Below, in pieces: positions 16,921 through 26,889 of a stretch of 64,000 nucleotides of DNA. The number at the start of each line of letters is the position of its first letter. Position 1 is the first letter of the stretch. The position numbers were made by a program, and so were the translations under genes. Location: contig NZ_CP071321.1 of NCBI RefSeq assembly GCF_017309585.1, positions 3,534,001-3,598,000 on the forward strand, written 5' to 3'. The notes under the pieces were generated by a model that searched no databases, was not told where the DNA came from, and saw only the letters and a program-made list of their open reading frames with translations. Source of the DNA: Nitrogeniibacter aestuarii. GTDB taxonomy: Bacteria > Pseudomonadota > Gammaproteobacteria > Burkholderiales > Rhodocyclaceae.

Positions 16921-19008
16921 TCAGACGGACAGGCGTGACAGATCCGCCACCCGGTTCATCTGCGTGGCCAACGCGCCAAGCAAGGCGAGCCGGTTGGCAC
17001 GCACCAGGGGCTCTTCGGCCATGACCATGACTTCGTCAAAGAAGCGGTCGACCGAAGTGCGCAAACCGGCAAGCACCCGCAAGGACTCGGTGTAGTCGCC
17101 ATTGTCGAAATGGGAACGCACCTGAGGCGCGACGGCATTGAGCTGATCGAACAAGGCCTTTTCGGCGTCTTCTTCCAGCAGTGCAACATCCGGCTCGCCG
17201 GGCGCGGTTTCCGCTTTCTTGAGAATGTTGGTGATGCGTTTGTTGGCCGCAGCCAGCGCCGCCGCCTCCGGCAAGGCCTGGAAGGCCTGGACAGCGGCGA
17301 GCTTGGCCGGCACCAGATCCATCCGGGTCGGGTCAAGCGCCAGCACGGCATCCACGCTTTCCACGGAATGTCCGGCATCGCGCAACAGGTTGCGCAACCG
17401 TTCCTGGAAGAAGCCCAGCAAAGGTTGCTTGAAGTCTTCCGTCAGCAATCCGCCGCCAAACCCGGTGGCGGCATCATCGATCAGGGCAGCCAGGTCCAGC
17501 GGCAACGGCGTTTCCATCAGGATACGCAGCACACCAAGTGCAGCACGGCGCAGGCCGAACGGATCCTTGTCACCCGTGGGGAGCTGACCAATGCCGAAGA
17601 AGCCGACCAGTGCATCGAGCTTCTCTGCCAGCGCCACGGCGGCAGCTACGTTGCCTTCGGGCAGCTTGTCGCCAGCGAAGCGCGGCAGGTAATGCGCCTC
17701 GACGGCGTTGGCCACCACCTCGCCCTCCCCATCGTGCAGCGCGTAGTAGCGGCCCATGGTGCCTTGCAGTTCGGGGAACTCACCAACCATCTCGGTCACG
17801 AGATCCGCCTTGGCCAGACGTGCAGCACGCTTTGCCGCCGCCTGATCGGCGCCGAGTCGGTGGGCAATCGCGCCGGCGAGCTGTTCGAGGCGCTCGACGC
17901 GATCAAGCAAGGAGCCGAGCTTATTGTGATACACGACATTGCCCAGTCGCTCGACGCGGCTGGCCAGGGGCTGCTTGCGATCCGTATCGAAGAAGAAGCG
18001 CGCATCCGCCAGGCGCGGGCGGACCACCCGCTGGTTCCCTTGAACGATGTTGCCCGGGTCCTGCACATCCATGTTCGACACGATCAGGAAACGGTTGAGC
18101 AGCTTGCCCGATGAATCGAACAGCGGGAAATATTTCTGGTTCGCCCGCATGGTGAGGATCAGACACTCCTGCGGCACTGCGAGAAACTCCGCCTCGAACT
18201 CGCCCACATAGACTGTGGGGTGTTCGACCAGCGCACTCACTTCGTCGAGCAGGTCGGCGTAGTCGCCGAGCCGGGCCTGCTGTCGAGCCGCCTCTTCGGT
18301 CAGCTGCTTGTCGATCTGCGCGCGGCGCTCGTTGAAGCAGGGCACAACCTTGCCTTCGGCCAGCAGCGTGGCTTCATAGGCATCGGCGTTGGCCAGTTCA
18401 ATCTCGCCGCGGCTCATGAAACGGTGACCGCGGGTGACCTTTCCGGACACCAGGTCGAGCACCGAGCCCGGAACCACACGATCACCATGAAGAATCACCA
18501 GCTTGTGCACAGGGCGCACGAACAGGGCCTCGCCGGCCCCCCAGCGCATCACCTTGGGAATCGGCAGCGCCTTGATGGCGGCGTTGATCACCTCGGAAAC
18601 GACTTCCTCAAGCTTCGCACCGGGCACATTGCTCGTATAGAACAAGGCTTCGGCCTTACCGTCCATACGGCGTTCGAACCGGGCGATTTCGGATTCCGGA
18701 ATGCCTTTGGCGGCGAGTTTCTTGAGCAGAGGCGCCTTGGGCGTACCATCCTCTTCAAGCGCCACCGCCACCGGCATGATCTTCTCGGTTACTTCCTTGC
18801 CCGCCCCTTCGGCCAACACCTTGCCGATGGTGACGGCAAGGCGACGCGGCGACGCGAAAGCGCGCACCTTGGCCCCCTGGTCCGCCAAGCCGCGTGCGAC
18901 CAACTCATTGTGGATTGTATTGGCGAAAGTCTCACCCAGGCGCGGCAGCGCCTTGGGGGGCAGTTCTTCGGTCAGCAGTTCGACCAGCAGGGTCGCGTCG
19001 GACATCAC
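16921..19008 (-). CDS. glyS: Glycyl-tRNA synthetase beta subunit
   Basis: GlyS is the large subunit of the bacterial heterotetrameric glycyl-tRNA synthetase. The 695-residue length is normal. It opens with LLVELLTEELPPKALPRL and contains the HD-like region and the C-terminal anticodon-binding-like domain, with typical FFDEVMVMAEEPLVRANRLALL near the end. Its start overlaps the glyQ stop (4 bases, ATGA), so the two subunits are translationally coupled. Confidence 0.96.
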   Translation of the reverse strand: MMSDATLLVELLTEELPPKALPRLGETFANTIHNELVARGLADQGAKVRAFASPRRLAVTIGKVLAEGAGKEVTEKIMPVAVALEEDGTPKAPLLKKLAAKGIPESEIARFERRMDGKAEALFYTSNVPGAKLEEVVSEVINAAIKALPIPKVMRWGAGEALFVRPVHKLVILHGDRVVPGSVLDLVSGKVTRGHRFMSRGEIELANADAYEATLLAEGKVVPCFNERRAQIDKQLTEEAARQQARLGDYADLLDEVSALVEHPTVYVGEFEAEFLAVPQECLILTMRANQKYFPLFDSSGKLLNRFLIVSNMDVQDPGNIVQGNQRVVRPRLADARFFFDTDRKQPLASRVERLGNVVYHNKLGSLLDRVERLEQLAGAIAHRLGADQAAAKRAARLAKADLVTEMVGEFPELQGTMGRYYALHDGEGEVVANAVEAHYLPRFAGDKLPEGNVAAAVALAEKLDALVGFFGIGQLPTGDKDPFGLRRAALGVLRILMETPLPLDLAALIDDAATGFGGGLLTEDFKQPLLGFFQERLRNLLRDAGHSVESVDAVLALDPTRMDLVPAKLAAVQAFQALPEAAALAAANKRITNILKKAETAPGEPDVALLEEDAEKALFDQLNAVAPQVRSHFDNGDYTESLRVLAGLRTSVDRFFDEVMVMAEEPLVRANRLALLGALATQMNRVADLSRLSV

Positions 19009-19937
19009 GCGGCCTCCTTGTTATCGGGTTTGTCAGCCTGATCGCCGCACATGGGAAAGCCCAGGGCTTCGCGAGAGGCGTAGTAAGCGGCCGCGACGCT
19101 GCGCGACAGATTGCGGATACGGCCGATGTAGGCGGCACGCTCGGTCACCGAAATGGCGCCGCGCGCATCGAGCATGTTGAAGGAATGACCCGCCTTGAGC
19201 ACCATCTCGTAGGCGGGCAGCGCCAGGTTCAACTCGATCAGCCGCTTGGCTTCTGCCTCGTAGTTGCTGAACAACGAGAACAGGAAGTCGACGTTGGCAT
19301 ACTCGAAGTTGAAGGTGGATTGCTCAACCTCGTTCTGGTGGAACACGTCGCCGTAAGTCACCTCGCGGCCGTCGGGGCCGACCGACCAGATCAGGTCGTA
19401 GACGTTTTCAACCCCCTGCAGATACATGGCCAAACGCTCAAGGCCATACGTGATCTCACCGAGCACCGGCTTGCAATCGATGCCACCGACCTGCTGGAAG
19501 TAGGTGAACTGGGTCACCTCCATGCCGTCGAGCCAGATCTCCCAGCCCAGACCCCAGGCGCCCAGGGTCGGGTTTTCCCAATCGTCTTCCACGAATCGGA
19601 TGTCGTGCACCATCGGATCGATCCCGAGCGCGCGCAGGGAATCCAGATACAGCTCCTGGAAATTGAGCGGCGAGGGCTTGAGCACCACCTGGTACTGGTA
19701 GTAGTGCTGCAACCGGTTGGGGTTCTCGCCGTAACGACCATCTTTCGGGCGGCGCGAGGGCTGCACATAGGCCGCGTTCCACGGCTCGGGGCCTATGGCG
19801 CGCAGGAAGGTGGCGGTATGCGAGGTGCCAGCCCCGACCTCGAGGTCGTAGGGCTGAAGCAGCACGCAGCCATGCTCGCCCCAGAACTTCTGCAGGCGGA
19901 GAATGACTTCTTGAAACGTCGGCTTGTTATCGGTCAT
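19005..19937 (-). CDS. glyQ: Glycyl-tRNA synthetase alpha subunit
   Basis: GlyQ is the catalytic class II subunit that activates glycine. The 310-residue protein is full length and shows the hallmark stretches TFQEVILRLQKFWGEHGC, EVGAGTSHTATFLRA, YVQPSRRPKDGRYGENPNR and QVGGIDCKPVLGEITYGLERLAMYLQ. It is the first gene of the leftward glyQ-glyS-gmhB-plsC group. Confidence 0.97.
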   Translation of the reverse strand: MTDNKPTFQEVILRLQKFWGEHGCVLLQPYDLEVGAGTSHTATFLRAIGPEPWNAAYVQPSRRPKDGRYGENPNRLQHYYQYQVVLKPSPLNFQELYLDSLRALGIDPMVHDIRFVEDDWENPTLGAWGLGWEIWLDGMEVTQFTYFQQVGGIDCKPVLGEITYGLERLAMYLQGVENVYDLIWSVGPDGREVTYGDVFHQNEVEQSTFNFEYANVDFLFSLFSNYEAEAKRLIELNLALPAYEMVLKAGHSFNMLDARGAISVTERAAYIGRIRNLSRSVAAAYYASREALGFPMCGDQADKPDNKEAA

Positions 19938-20030
19938 GAGCGTGGCGACCCTCGATTCGGTCGCGACAAAGGCAAAAGGTCGATTTTACTGGCTAATTGC
20001 CTTTGAACGAAGCCCGCGCCCCTGCGAATT

Positions 20031-22754
20031 TCACTTTTCCGCCACGCGGGCCAGACTGACACTGTCATGCGGGCGCCGGATCACCTTTTCTGCTTCCACC
20101 AGAATCAGCGCAATCAGTGCAACGACGGCAATTTCGCGCCACGCGCCCAAGGGCACCGCCGCCGTCCCGAACACCGACTGCATGGGGGGCCAATAGGTGA
20201 ATGCCGCCTGAAGCAGCACCTGCAGCGCCACACCGCCCCAGACCCATGGATTGCTGAAGGGCGCGAGACGCCAGAGCGGGCGCCGCTGACTGCGGCAGGC
20301 GAACAGGAAGACGATCTCGACCGCGACGAACACGTTGACCGACACGCTCCGGGCGAGCGCCACATCGCCCGTAAGGTCGAACCAGCGGACGAACAGGCCG
20401 AACGCCCCGGCGAGCATGATGATACCCACCAGAACAATGCGCCCCATCAGCACACGATCAAGGATCGGACGACCGGGCGGACGCGGCGGCCGATGCATGA
20501 CATCGGACTCGATGGGCTCGAACGCCAGACTCATGCCCAGCAATACCGCTGTGGTCATGTTGATCCACAGGATCTGCAGCGGCGTGATCGGCAGGGTCGC
20601 CCCGGCGAAGATCGCCGCCAGAATCACCAGCCCTTCGCCGAAGTTGGTGGGCAGTGTCCACGTGATGAATTTGACCAGATTGTCGTAGACGCCCCGCCCT
20701 GCCTCGACCGCCGCTTCAATGGTCGCGAAGTTGTCATCGGTCAGCACCATGTCGGCCGCCTCCTTGGCCACATCGGTGCCGACGCCCCCCATGGCCACGC
20801 CGATGTCGGCGGCCTTGAGCGCCGGCGCATCATTGACGCCGTCACCGGTCATGGCCACCACGTCGCCATGCGCCTGAATCGCTTTCACAAGCCTCAGCTT
20901 TTCCGCCGGCTCCACCCGCGCAAAGACGCGAACCTGACGCACCGTCGCGGCCAACTGCTCGTCGCTCTGCCGGGCCAGCTCGCGCCCAGTCAGCGCCACG
21001 TCACTTTCATCGGCGATCCCCATCTGGCGCGCAATGGCCAGTGCCGTTGCCGCGTGATCGCCGGTGATCATCTTGACCTCGATGCCCGCACGGTGACACG
21101 CCTTGACCGCCGCCGTGGCACGCCCCCGGGGCGGGTCGATCATGCCCTGCAGCCCCAGAAACGTCAGGTCGCCAGCGACATCATCATCACCATCGAGCTG
21201 GTGCGCTGGCGCCATGCGGGCAAAGGCAAGTACTCGCAGGCCCCGCCCGGCCATCGCGTGCGCTGCGGCGTCAATGGCTGCGGCATCGAGCGGCGCCACC
21301 TGCCCGTCGGCGTCGAGCATGCGTGCACAGCGCGGGATGATGCGTTCAAGCGCCCCCTTGACGAACACAACGCCCTGCCCCTCGATCCGGTGCAAGGTCG
21401 CCATGGTCTGACGCCCAGCGTCGAACGGCAGTTCGGCCTCGCGCGGGCACAGGGCCTGCACACTGCCTTCGTCCAGACCGGCCTTACGGGCCACGACGAT
21501 GAGCGCCACTTCGGTCGGATCGCCATCCACATCCCACTCGCCCTCGCGTTTGATAAGCGCCGAATCGTTGCAGAGCAGCCCGGCCACCAGGCATTCGCGC
21601 AATGCGCCACCGAGCGCCGCCGGCTGTCCGTCCACCGTCAGCTGCCCGTTGGGTGCATAGCCACGACCGCTGACCTCAATCACGCCGCCCCCGGCGTAGA
21701 TCACTTCAACCGTCATCTGGTTCTCGGTCAGCGTGCCGGTCTTGTCGGAACAGATCACCGTTGTGCTCCCCAGCGTTTCAACCGCCGGGAGGCGCCGGAT
21801 GATGGCGCGCCGCTTCGCCATTCGAGCCACACCGATGGCCAGCGTCACCGTCAGGGCAGCGGGAAGACCTTCGGGGATCGCGCCCACCGCCAGCGCCACC
21901 GCCGCCATCAGCATGTCGACGGGCGTTTCGCCACGCGCCAGTCCGATCACGAAAGTGAGCAGCGCCAGTGACAGGATGACCACCAGCAGCAGGTTCGAGA
22001 ACTTGCCCATCGCGCGCGTCAGGGGCGTTTCCAGTGACTGCGTCGCCGACAACAGGCGGGCAATGCGCCCTGTTTCCGTGTGGTCGCCGGTAGCGACCAC
22101 GAGCCCCTTGCCTTGCCCGGCCACCACCAGCGTGCCGGCAAACGCCATGTTGGCGCGCTCGGCCACACGGGTTTCCTCCGGCAACGCAGTATTGTGTTTG
22201 GCAACGGCCGCCGATTCGCCGGTCAGCGAGGCCTCCGTAGCCTGCAGCCCGACGGCATGCATCACGCGCACATCGGCCGGGACGCGATCCCCAGCGCTCA
22301 AATGAACCACGTCCCCCGGAACAAGGTGCTCGGCGTTGAGCCGGTGACGCCCGCCCCCACGCTGCACGCTCACTTCGGACGCCACGGTGCGCGCCAAGGC
22401 GGCCAGGGCCTGCTCGGCCCGCCCCTCCTGGATGAAGCCCACGGCGGCGTTCAGCAGCACGACCCCGAAGATCACGGAGGCATCGACCCATTCCCCCAGT
22501 GCCGCGGCCGCAAGCCCGGAAGCCATCAGGATGTAGATCAGGGGCTGATGAAACTGAAGCAGCAGTCGCTTGATCGGGCTTCGCCCGGCCTGCTGTGTAA
22601 GTCGGTTGTGGCCATGTGTATCGAGGCGCCGTCCGGCCTCTTCATGACTCAATCCGAGTTCGGGATCGACCTCGAGATGATCGGTGACCGCGGCCACCTC
22701 ATGGGCGTGCCAAGGGTGACGGGGATCGTAGGGGGGTTTGGGCGTTTCAGACAT
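20031..22754 (-). CDS. Cation-transporting P-type ATPase (P2-like)
   Basis: This 907-residue pump has an N-terminal cation ATPase domain, the actuator loop with LTGES (178-181), PEGLP in membrane helix 4 (294-298), the phosphorylated Asp337 in SDKTGT and the hinge MTGDGVNDAP. A C-terminal bundle of membrane helices follows. PEGLP is typical of Ca2+/Na+/K+-type pumps. Helix 6 reads INMTTAVLLG rather than the NLVTDGLPA of Ca2+ pumps, so the transported ion is uncertain. It stands alone between glyQ and lnt, leftward. Confidence 0.9.
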   Translation of the reverse strand: MSETPKPPYDPRHPWHAHEVAAVTDHLEVDPELGLSHEEAGRRLDTHGHNRLTQQAGRSPIKRLLLQFHQPLIYILMASGLAAAALGEWVDASVIFGVVLLNAAVGFIQEGRAEQALAALARTVASEVSVQRGGGRHRLNAEHLVPGDVVHLSAGDRVPADVRVMHAVGLQATEASLTGESAAVAKHNTALPEETRVAERANMAFAGTLVVAGQGKGLVVATGDHTETGRIARLLSATQSLETPLTRAMGKFSNLLLVVILSLALLTFVIGLARGETPVDMLMAAVALAVGAIPEGLPAALTVTLAIGVARMAKRRAIIRRLPAVETLGSTTVICSDKTGTLTENQMTVEVIYAGGGVIEVSGRGYAPNGQLTVDGQPAALGGALRECLVAGLLCNDSALIKREGEWDVDGDPTEVALIVVARKAGLDEGSVQALCPREAELPFDAGRQTMATLHRIEGQGVVFVKGALERIIPRCARMLDADGQVAPLDAAAIDAAAHAMAGRGLRVLAFARMAPAHQLDGDDDVAGDLTFLGLQGMIDPPRGRATAAVKACHRAGIEVKMITGDHAATALAIARQMGIADESDVALTGRELARQSDEQLAATVRQVRVFARVEPAEKLRLVKAIQAHGDVVAMTGDGVNDAPALKAADIGVAMGGVGTDVAKEAADMVLTDDNFATIEAAVEAGRGVYDNLVKFITWTLPTNFGEGLVILAAIFAGATLPITPLQILWINMTTAVLLGMSLAFEPIESDVMHRPPRPPGRPILDRVLMGRIVLVGIIMLAGAFGLFVRWFDLTGDVALARSVSVNVFVAVEIVFLFACRSQRRPLWRLAPFSNPWVWGGVALQVLLQAAFTYWPPMQSVFGTAAVPLGAWREIAVVALIALILVEAEKVIRRPHDSVSLARVAEK

Positions 22755-22815
22755 GCACTTATCGTACTGCGCCCACGTGACACCCGATTTGACTTAAGAC
22801 GAAAAGCGCCCGGAT

Positions 22816-24282
22816 TTAACGCCGCCGACGACGGAGCAGGACGGGGAACACCATCAGCCCTGCCAGCAACAGCGCCGCGCGATCGCCCCAACGCATGTAG
22901 GGTGTCTCGCCCTGCATGCCCTGGACGGACACTTCAAGCACGCCACGCGTGAACGCCGGCAGTACATCCGTCACCCGGCCATCGGGCGCAATGGCCGCCG
23001 TCATGCCGGTATTGGTCGCCCGCAGCATGGGGCGGCCGGTCTCGATGGCGCGCACCCGGGCCATTTGCAAGTGCTGGGGCTGAGCAAAGGAGTCCCCATA
23101 CCAGGCCAGATTCGACAGATTGACCATGATCGTCGCCTCGCTGGCACGGCGACGAATCTCCTCACCGAACACATCTTCATAGCAGATGTTCAAGGCCAGG
23201 CGCTGGTCACCCACCTTCATCATGGGTTGATCCGGCGCCCCGGGCGTCTGGTCGGACAGGGGAATATTGGCCAGCTGATAGAACCAGCCGAAGGCCGGCG
23301 GTGAATATTCACCGAAAGGCACCAGATGGTGCTTCGCATACGCTTGCACTTGATCGCCGCCCAGCCCGAGGGCCGTGTTGTAGATGTGGTCACCGTCCCG
23401 GGTGAACACGCCGGCAATCACGGTCGCGCCGGGGCCGGCCGCCGCGCTCAGGCGATCGAGATAGTTCTCGGGCAAACGTTCGGCGAGCATGGGCAGGGTG
23501 GATTCGGGCAGCACCACCAGTGAGGACGGATGGGTGCGGACCAACTGCAGATTCAGATCCAGCCAGTCGCGCAGGCGCTGTGGCTGCCATTTGAGGTCCT
23601 GCTGGATATTGGTCTGCACCAAAGCCACTTGCAGCGGATCACCCGCCGGCGTCGTGAAACTCTGGCCACGCAGCATCGCGCCGGACGCCAACAGGACGAG
23701 CGCGGCAAAGCTCCATGGCCCGAGCCGCACCGCCCCTTTGCGCATCATGATGCCGAGCCCGGCGGCCAGCGCGACAAGGAGCGCCCCGGTGCCATAAACG
23801 CCCAGGTACGGGAAATAGCCTGCCATGGGGCTGGGTGGGGTTTGCGAATACGCGATGGACAGCCAGGGAAAGCCGGTGAACACCCACCCGCGCAACCACT
23901 CGAAGATCGCCCAGACCCCGCCAGCCATGAGCGCATCGCGCCACGCGCGACCACTGCGCAATTTCACGAATGCTGCGCCCGCCATCGCCGGCCAGAGCGC
24001 GAGATACAGGGCGAACAGGAAGATGGCCGCCGCCGCGATCGGGCCCGGCATGCCGCCGAAGCGGTTGAGCGCCACGTACAGCCAGGACACCCCCGCCACG
24101 AAAAAGCCCAAGCCCCAGGCCAGACCAATCGCAAAGCCCTCGCCCGCGTGACGACGTCCTGCAAGCAAGCCGAAGAGCAGCGCCAGCGACGCCAGCGGCA
24201 GGGGGAAGAGCTGAAACGGCGCAAACCCGAGCACTGTCGCAGCCCCGGCCAGCAAGGCCAGTGTGGGGTGACGCAGTCGCAC
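22816..24282 (-). CDS. lnt: Apolipoprotein N-acyltransferase
   Basis: Lnt adds the third acyl chain to lipoproteins at the inner membrane. The 488-residue protein has about six N-terminal and one C-terminal hydrophobic helices around a nitrilase-like domain. The catalytic triad is visible: Glu in VVLPESTLPML, Lys in YAKHHLVPFGEY and Cys in LNICYEDVFGEEI. It lies five bases after corC in the conserved corC-lnt order. Confidence 0.95.
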   Translation of the reverse strand: MRLRHPTLALLAGAATVLGFAPFQLFPLPLASLALLFGLLAGRRHAGEGFAIGLAWGLGFFVAGVSWLYVALNRFGGMPGPIAAAAIFLFALYLALWPAMAGAAFVKLRSGRAWRDALMAGGVWAIFEWLRGWVFTGFPWLSIAYSQTPPSPMAGYFPYLGVYGTGALLVALAAGLGIMMRKGAVRLGPWSFAALVLLASGAMLRGQSFTTPAGDPLQVALVQTNIQQDLKWQPQRLRDWLDLNLQLVRTHPSSLVVLPESTLPMLAERLPENYLDRLSAAAGPGATVIAGVFTRDGDHIYNTALGLGGDQVQAYAKHHLVPFGEYSPPAFGWFYQLANIPLSDQTPGAPDQPMMKVGDQRLALNICYEDVFGEEIRRRASEATIMVNLSNLAWYGDSFAQPQHLQMARVRAIETGRPMLRATNTGMTAAIAPDGRVTDVLPAFTRGVLEVSVQGMQGETPYMRWGDRAALLLAGLMVFPVLLRRRRR

Positions 24283-24287
24283 GGAGG

Positions 24288-25139
24288 TCAGGCGGCTTGT
24301 TCGGGTTCGGGCTCGGGCGCCGGCGCCTTGTCCACCAGCAGGGTATGCACCCTGCGGCTGTCGGCACGCAACACCTGGAAGCGCAGCCCGTCGATCAGCA
24401 CAACCTCGCCTCGCTTGGGCAGGCGCCCGAGCTGGCGTATGACCAGGCCACCGACGGTGTCGTACTCTTCGTCATCGAACTGCTTCTCGAAGGCAGCGTT
24501 GAAGTCCTCGATTTCGGTGGTGGCCTTCACCCGATAGCGACCGGCATGGTCGAGGCGGATATTGTCTTCCACCTCATCGAAGTCGAATTCGTCTTCGATG
24601 TCACCGACAATCTGTTCGAGCACGTCCTCGATGGTGACCAGACCGGCCACGCCGCCGTACTCGTCCACCACGATGGCCATGTGATTGCGACTGACCCGGA
24701 ATTCTCGCAGCAACACGTTGAGGCGCTTGGACTCAGGCACGAATACGGCCGGTCGCAGCATGTCGCGCAGGTCGAATTCACGCCCGGCAAAGTAGCGCAG
24801 CAAATCCTTCGCCATGAAGATGCCAAGCACATCGTCGCGGTTCTCGCCAACGGCGGGGAAGCGGGAGTGGGCGGCATCGATCACCGCAGCGGCAATCTCT
24901 TCCATGGCGTCGTCTACATGGATGACGTCCATCTGGGCGCGGGGCACCATGACATCGCGCACCTGCATCTCGGATACCTGGAGCGCACCTTCGATGATCG
25001 ACAAGGCGTCGGAATCGAGCAAATTGCGTTCAAAGGCCGAGTGCAACAACTCGATGAGGTCTTCACGGTCTTCCGGCTCGGGTGAAAGCAGGGCGGAGAG
25101 CCGGTCAAGCAAACTAGGTCGACTAGGGGAACTATCCAT
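24288..25139 (-). CDS. corC: HlyC/CorC family protein with CBS domains
   Basis: The 283-residue cytoplasmic protein has a CBS pair (about residues 60-185, with VMVPRAQMDVI and VDEYGGVAGLVTIEDVLEQIVGDI). A C-terminal CorC/HlyC transporter-associated domain follows (about 200-280). It lacks the DUF21 membrane domain, as E. coli CorC/YbeX does. CorC is linked to Mg2+/Co2+ efflux, and ybeX-type genes sit between ybeY and lnt, as here. Confidence 0.92.
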   Translation of the reverse strand: MDSSPSRPSLLDRLSALLSPEPEDREDLIELLHSAFERNLLDSDALSIIEGALQVSEMQVRDVMVPRAQMDVIHVDDAMEEIAAAVIDAAHSRFPAVGENRDDVLGIFMAKDLLRYFAGREFDLRDMLRPAVFVPESKRLNVLLREFRVSRNHMAIVVDEYGGVAGLVTIEDVLEQIVGDIEDEFDFDEVEDNIRLDHAGRYRVKATTEIEDFNAAFEKQFDDEEYDTVGGLVIRQLGRLPKRGEVVLIDGLRFQVLRADSRRVHTLLVDKAPAPEPEPEQAA

Positions 25140-25180
25140 TCAGGGTCAGGCGTCCGGGGGCAAAAACCCACTCGCGCGAA

Positions 25181-25912
25181 TCAATTGTCCTCGTAAGGGT
25201 TGGGGATGCCCAGCCGTGCCAGGATATCCACTTCCAGCGCTTCCATCAGCGCTGCTTCTTCATCGTCCTCGTGGTCAAGCCCTTGCAGATGCAACATGCC
25301 ATGCACCACGAGATGGGCAAAGTGGTCAGCCACCGGCTTGCCCTGATCCTTCGCTTCCTGCATCACCACCGGCAGGCAGATGACCAGATCACCATTGAGC
25401 ACGCCATCCGTCTCATCGTAGACGAAGGTCAGCACATTGGTAGCGTAATCCTTGTCGCGATATTCGCGGTTGAGGGTCCGTCCCTCTTCCTCGCCCACCA
25501 GGCGCACACCCACCACCGCGTCCTGACCGAGCGCGGAGCGCGCCCAGGTTCGGATCTGGCTCTTCTTCGGCCGTGCCGTCTTGTCGTCTTCGTCCTTCGG
25601 GACGCAGTTCTCGATGGGCATGTCGAGCGTGGCCGGCGCCGGGGGCGCTTCATCCGCCTCGTCTTCAACCGTATCGTGAATGGTCGCAAGACGCAGGTTG
25701 AGCAGATTGCACGACGCCGATTGCATCTGGATGACAGGCGTCCCGTCGGGCGCTTCAGCCATCAATTCCACGTCGCCCCAGGCCCGCAACAACAGGTTCA
25801 GGGACAGCACCCGGCCATCGGGCCACTGCACTTCAATCGCCTCTGCCTTCAGTTCGCGACGGCGGCCGCTGGCATCGATGGCAAAAAAAACGGGAGACTC
25901 AGTTTGAGCCAT
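25181..25912 (-). CDS. ybeY: Endoribonuclease YbeY with N-terminal extension
   Basis: YbeY is a zinc-dependent RNase needed for 16S rRNA 3' processing and ribosome quality control. The metal site HGMLHLQGLDH and the core NREYRDKDYATNVLTF are clear. The ATG at 25912 overlaps the end of phoH by 14 bases and gives 243 residues, about 85 more than the usual 155. The extra N-terminal part (about residues 1-95) looks like a small beta-rich domain, followed by an acidic/proline linker (VEDEADEAPPAPA). No closer start gives a normal-length protein with a good site, so the extension is probably real. Confidence 0.88.
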   Translation of the reverse strand: MAQTESPVFFAIDASGRRRELKAEAIEVQWPDGRVLSLNLLLRAWGDVELMAEAPDGTPVIQMQSASCNLLNLRLATIHDTVEDEADEAPPAPATLDMPIENCVPKDEDDKTARPKKSQIRTWARSALGQDAVVGVRLVGEEEGRTLNREYRDKDYATNVLTFVYDETDGVLNGDLVICLPVVMQEAKDQGKPVADHFAHLVVHGMLHLQGLDHEDDEEAALMEALEVDILARLGIPNPYEDN

Positions 25913-26888
25913 GGTTGTGCTTGTCCTCGCGCTTTTGCGCCTCTTCGCGCCGCTTGGCGCTTTGCTCATAGGCGTCGACAATGCGCGCCACCAAGGGATG
26001 GCGCACCACGTCCTCGCGCAGGAATTTCGTGAAGGCGATACCGCGCACATTGGACAGGATGTCGACCGCTTCGCGCAGGCCGCTGCGATTGCCCCGGGGC
26101 AGATCCACCTGGGTCAGATCGCCGGTCACCACCGCCTTGGCCCCGATGCCGATGCGGGTCAGGAACATCTTCATCTGCTCGGGCGTGGTGTTCTGCGCTT
26201 CGTCCAGAATGATAAATGAATGATTCAGCGTGCGCCCGCGCATGAAGGCCAGCGGCGCAATCTCGATGGTGCCACGCTCGAAGAGTTTGCCGACGCGATC
26301 AAAGCCGAGCAGCTCGTACAGCGCGTCGTAAAGCGGCCGCAGGTAGGGGTCCACCTTCTGGTTCAAGTCGCCGGGGAGAAAGCCCAGGCGCTCCCCGGCC
26401 TCGACGGCCGGTCGGGTCAGTATGATGCGCTCGACGTACTCACGCTCCAGCGCATCGACCGCACTGGCCACCGCAAGAAAGGTCTTGCCCGTGCCCGCCG
26501 GTCCGACGCCGAAGGTGATGTCGTGCTCCTGAATCTGTCGCAGATACTGCACCTGCCGCGGCGTGCGCCCATGCAGGTCGCTCTTGCGCGTGAGCAGCGC
26601 CGGCGCGCTCGCATTGGCCTGATTCAGATTGGCCAGTTCAACCAGCCCGAGCTGGATGTCATCGACGGTCAGATGATCGTCGGCCTGGTCGTAGAAATGG
26701 CGCAAGGCCTTGTGAGCCAATACCGCCTGAGCCGGATGCCCACGCAGGGCGAAGTGCTCGCCACGGCGCGAGATCGAGATATCGTAGGCCGTTTCGATCT
26801 GGCGCAGATTCTCGTCCAGCGCACCACACAGGTTGGCCAGACGTTCGTTGTCGGCCGGATCGAGGACGACGTCCAGGGTTTTAGGCAA
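25899..26888 (-). CDS. PhoH family ATPase (PhoL/YbeZ type)
   Basis: The 329-residue protein has an N-terminal KH-like region (about 1-100) and the PhoH P-loop domain, with GPAGTGKTFLA (Walker A) and SFIILDEAQNTTPEQMKMFLTRIG (Walker B region). It is the standard neighbour of ybeY. The two are thought to cooperate in rRNA maturation. It overlaps ybeY at the 3' end and follows miaB by one base, so the three genes form one transcription unit. Confidence 0.93.
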   Translation of the reverse strand: MPKTLDVVLDPADNERLANLCGALDENLRQIETAYDISISRRGEHFALRGHPAQAVLAHKALRHFYDQADDHLTVDDIQLGLVELANLNQANASAPALLTRKSDLHGRTPRQVQYLRQIQEHDITFGVGPAGTGKTFLAVASAVDALEREYVERIILTRPAVEAGERLGFLPGDLNQKVDPYLRPLYDALYELLGFDRVGKLFERGTIEIAPLAFMRGRTLNHSFIILDEAQNTTPEQMKMFLTRIGIGAKAVVTGDLTQVDLPRGNRSGLREAVDILSNVRGIAFTKFLREDVVRHPLVARIVDAYEQSAKRREEAQKREDKHNHGSN

Positions 26889-26889
26889 C

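Noticed and set aside
20067..21971. A 634-codon open frame antisense to the P-type ATPase
   Set aside because: Arg/His/Gln-rich translation with no motif; it lies fully inside the ATPase gene.
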